This document shows, in pieces, positions 5,278 to 6,586 of a DNA stretch of 6,586 nt. Position 1 is the stretch's first letter. Each line of letters begins with the position of its first letter. A program made the translations under genes and the position numbers. The notes beneath the pieces were generated by a model. It had not been told where the DNA came from, did not search any database, and saw only the letters and a program-made list of their open reading frames with translations. This stretch comes from Rhodothermales bacterium (GTDB lineage: Bacteria; Bacteroidota; Rhodothermia; Rhodothermales; VXPQ01): assembly GCA_028283985.1 (NCBI GenBank), contig JANQSQ010000108.1, forward strand, positions 1-6,586, written 5' to 3'.

Positions 5278-6586
5278 CTACCGGGGATATTTTTTCATAT
5301 CCTTGCCTGCCTGTATCAGTTCCGCCGAGTATTGCTTGCTGCGTTCCCGGAACGAAGCGATCCGGACCGCTTGCGATACGTCCTCGATCAGGTTGCGCTC
5401 CTCTGCGGGATCGTTGACCAGATCGAACAACTGCTCGAAATCCGGCGCTCTCCCTTCGAAATCCACATCTTTCGCGGTGTACTGCGACGTATCGCTGCGG
5501 AAGTAACGAACGTATTTCCAGTCTTTCGTCCGGACCGCCTCGATGAAGGGGCCCGCACGTAACAGAAAGAGACTTTCAAGAAATATCTCGTCCCGCCACG
5601 CCGCCTCGGGATCCTCGATAAGCGGGCGCAGGCTGCGCCCCTGCATGGTCTGCGGCACATCGAGACCGGCATAGGAAACGATGGTCGCGGGAACATCGAT
5701 GCTGAGTGCAAGCTCGTCGATTGTGACGCCGCGCCCGCCGACCGGTGTTCGGGGATCGTACACGATGAGCGGAACGCGCGTAGCCACATCGTAGAGCAGG
5801 GATTTGCCGCCCATCGAATATTCGCCCATCAACAAACCGTGATCGCTCGAAAAGATGATGATCGTGTTGTCCGCCAGCCCCCGCCGCTCGAGGCTCTCGC
5901 GCAGTTTGCCGACCGCGATATCCAGTCCATGGATCAACTGGTAGTAACGAATATGGTACTCGCGCAGCACATCGTCGCCGGCGTAGCTGTACGAATACGT
6001 GGTCATCCGCCCTTCGCGCGGGTGCACATCCAGCGGAATATGCTGCGCCGTATCGTCTCCCCGGGAAGCCGGAAGCACAATCCCGCGATCCCTGTACAAG
6101 GAGCCGTACACCGGATGATCCGTCAGTTCGGGATGCGTGTTCGCAGGCGTAAACATACGGTTCAGACCCTGTTCGTCCGGATAAAGCATAGTGCCGGAAA
6201 TGGATCCGTGCGGCGCCGAAAAACTGACCGATAGCATAAACGGGCGGTCGGCGGGCGCCTGATCGAGAAAACGCTCGATGCTCTCGCTCATGATCGGGGT
6301 CACGATCTCGCCTTCCGAGTCATGGTAGATGGCAAGATGGTCGAATTCCCTGGGTCGGAACCGCGCCCAGTCGTCATGTCCCCGCCAGAAATCGAACTTT
6401 TCGAGCGGGCTACCGCGAAACGAATACTGCTGGAGGCCGATTTTCCCGACGAATCCGACGTGATAGCCTGCGTGGCGCAAGAGGGCGGGATAGGTCTGAT
6501 TCCACTGGGTTTCCGAAAGCACATTCGGCGACGAGAAACCGATCTGATGCACGCGCTCGTACTGGCCGTTCATGAAACTTACGCGG
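5278..6586 (-). CDS. Sulfatase, formylglycine-dependent type, 5' end outside window
   Basis: The frame is open to the right edge, and 435 residues are visible. Numbered from the Met at 6573, metal and active-site elements are 'VGFVGKIG' (Lys44), 'SFSAPHG' (His122), 'IIFSSDHGLLMGEYSMGGK' (Asp244, His245, Lys257) and the usual C-terminal 'WKYVRYF' and 'QLFDLVNDPAEERNLI'. Type I sulfatases hydrolyse sulfate esters with a formylglycine made from Cys or Ser in C/S-x-P-S-R. The first visible residues, R-V-S-F-M-N-G-Q-Y, fit the end of that motif (usually PSR-x-x-x-x-T-G), so the Arg at 6585-6583 is probably its last residue. The catalytic Cys then lies about 5 codons outside, and the Met at 6573 is not the start. 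The normally Lys-Trp-His 'GKWHLG' motif reads GKIGLQ, a notable divergence. Length is normal if about 50-80 residues are missing. With the GH16 gene it suggests use of a sulfated polysaccharide; the exact substrate is open. Confidence 0.9.
   Translation of the reverse strand, partial: RVSFMNGQYERVHQIGFSSPNVLSETQWNQTYPALLRHAGYHVGFVGKIGLQQYSFRGSPLEKFDFWRGHDDWARFRPREFDHLAIYHDSEGEIVTPIMSESIERFLDQAPADRPFMLSVSFSAPHGSISGTMLYPDEQGLNRMFTPANTHPELTDHPVYGSLYRDRGIVLPASRGDDTAQHIPLDVHPREGRMTTYSYSYAGDDVLREYHIRYYQLIHGLDIAVGKLRESLERRGLADNTIIIFSSDHGLLMGEYSMGGKSLLYDVATRVPLIVYDPRTPVGGRGVTIDELALSIDVPATIVSYAGLDVPQTMQGRSLRPLIEDPEAAWRDEIFLESLFLLRAGPFIEAVRTKDWKYVRYFRSDTSQYTAKDVDFEGRAPDFEQLFDLVNDPAEERNLIEDVSQAVRIASFRERSKQYSAELIQAGKDMKKYPR

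Overview
The window comes from a moderately GC-rich bacterium, most likely of the Bacteroidota/Rhodothermota (FCB) group. The main clue is the C-terminus of the GH16 glycosidase, which carries a type IX secretion (T9SS) sorting domain with the 'NYPNPFNPET' signature typical of these phyla. Other clues agree: a lipoprotein with an acidic stretch after the lipid-carrying Cys, several starts without a Shine-Dalgarno site, and a WD40 protein with an export-type N-terminus. Genus and species cannot be told from the sequence.

Layout. (1) Positions 1-391, minus: the N-terminal part of a WD40 beta-propeller protein that runs off the left edge. (2) 392-693: a divergent intergenic region. It holds a good sigma70-like promoter facing the WD40 gene, a palindrome at its expected transcription start, a weaker promoter candidate facing right, and a GC-rich hairpin in the rightward leader. 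(3) 694-3067, plus: a tight three-gene operon in which each junction is an ATGA stop/start overlap. It encodes a four-helix membrane protein of unknown family, a secreted protein built from three ComEA-like helix-hairpin-helix units, and a GT1/sterol-glucosyltransferase-like glycosyltransferase. (4) 3172-3909, plus: an SGNH/GDSL esterase, probably a lipoprotein. (5) 3993-5186 and 5278-6586, minus: a GH16 laminarinase-like endo-beta-glucanase with a T9SS tail, preceded by a sulfatase whose N-terminus and catalytic cysteine lie beyond the right edge.

How the genes may work together. The sulfatase and GH16 enzyme are co-directional, 91 bp apart, and look like a small polysaccharide-degradation unit. 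The convergent SGNH esterase could add a deacetylation or ester-cleaving step, but its substrate cannot be read from the sequence. No SusC/SusD pair or regulator is visible, so this is at most a fragment of a polysaccharide utilisation locus. The 694-3067 operon is the least explained part: translational coupling implies that the membrane protein, the secreted HhH protein and the glycosyltransferase are made together, yet I know of no described system with that composition.
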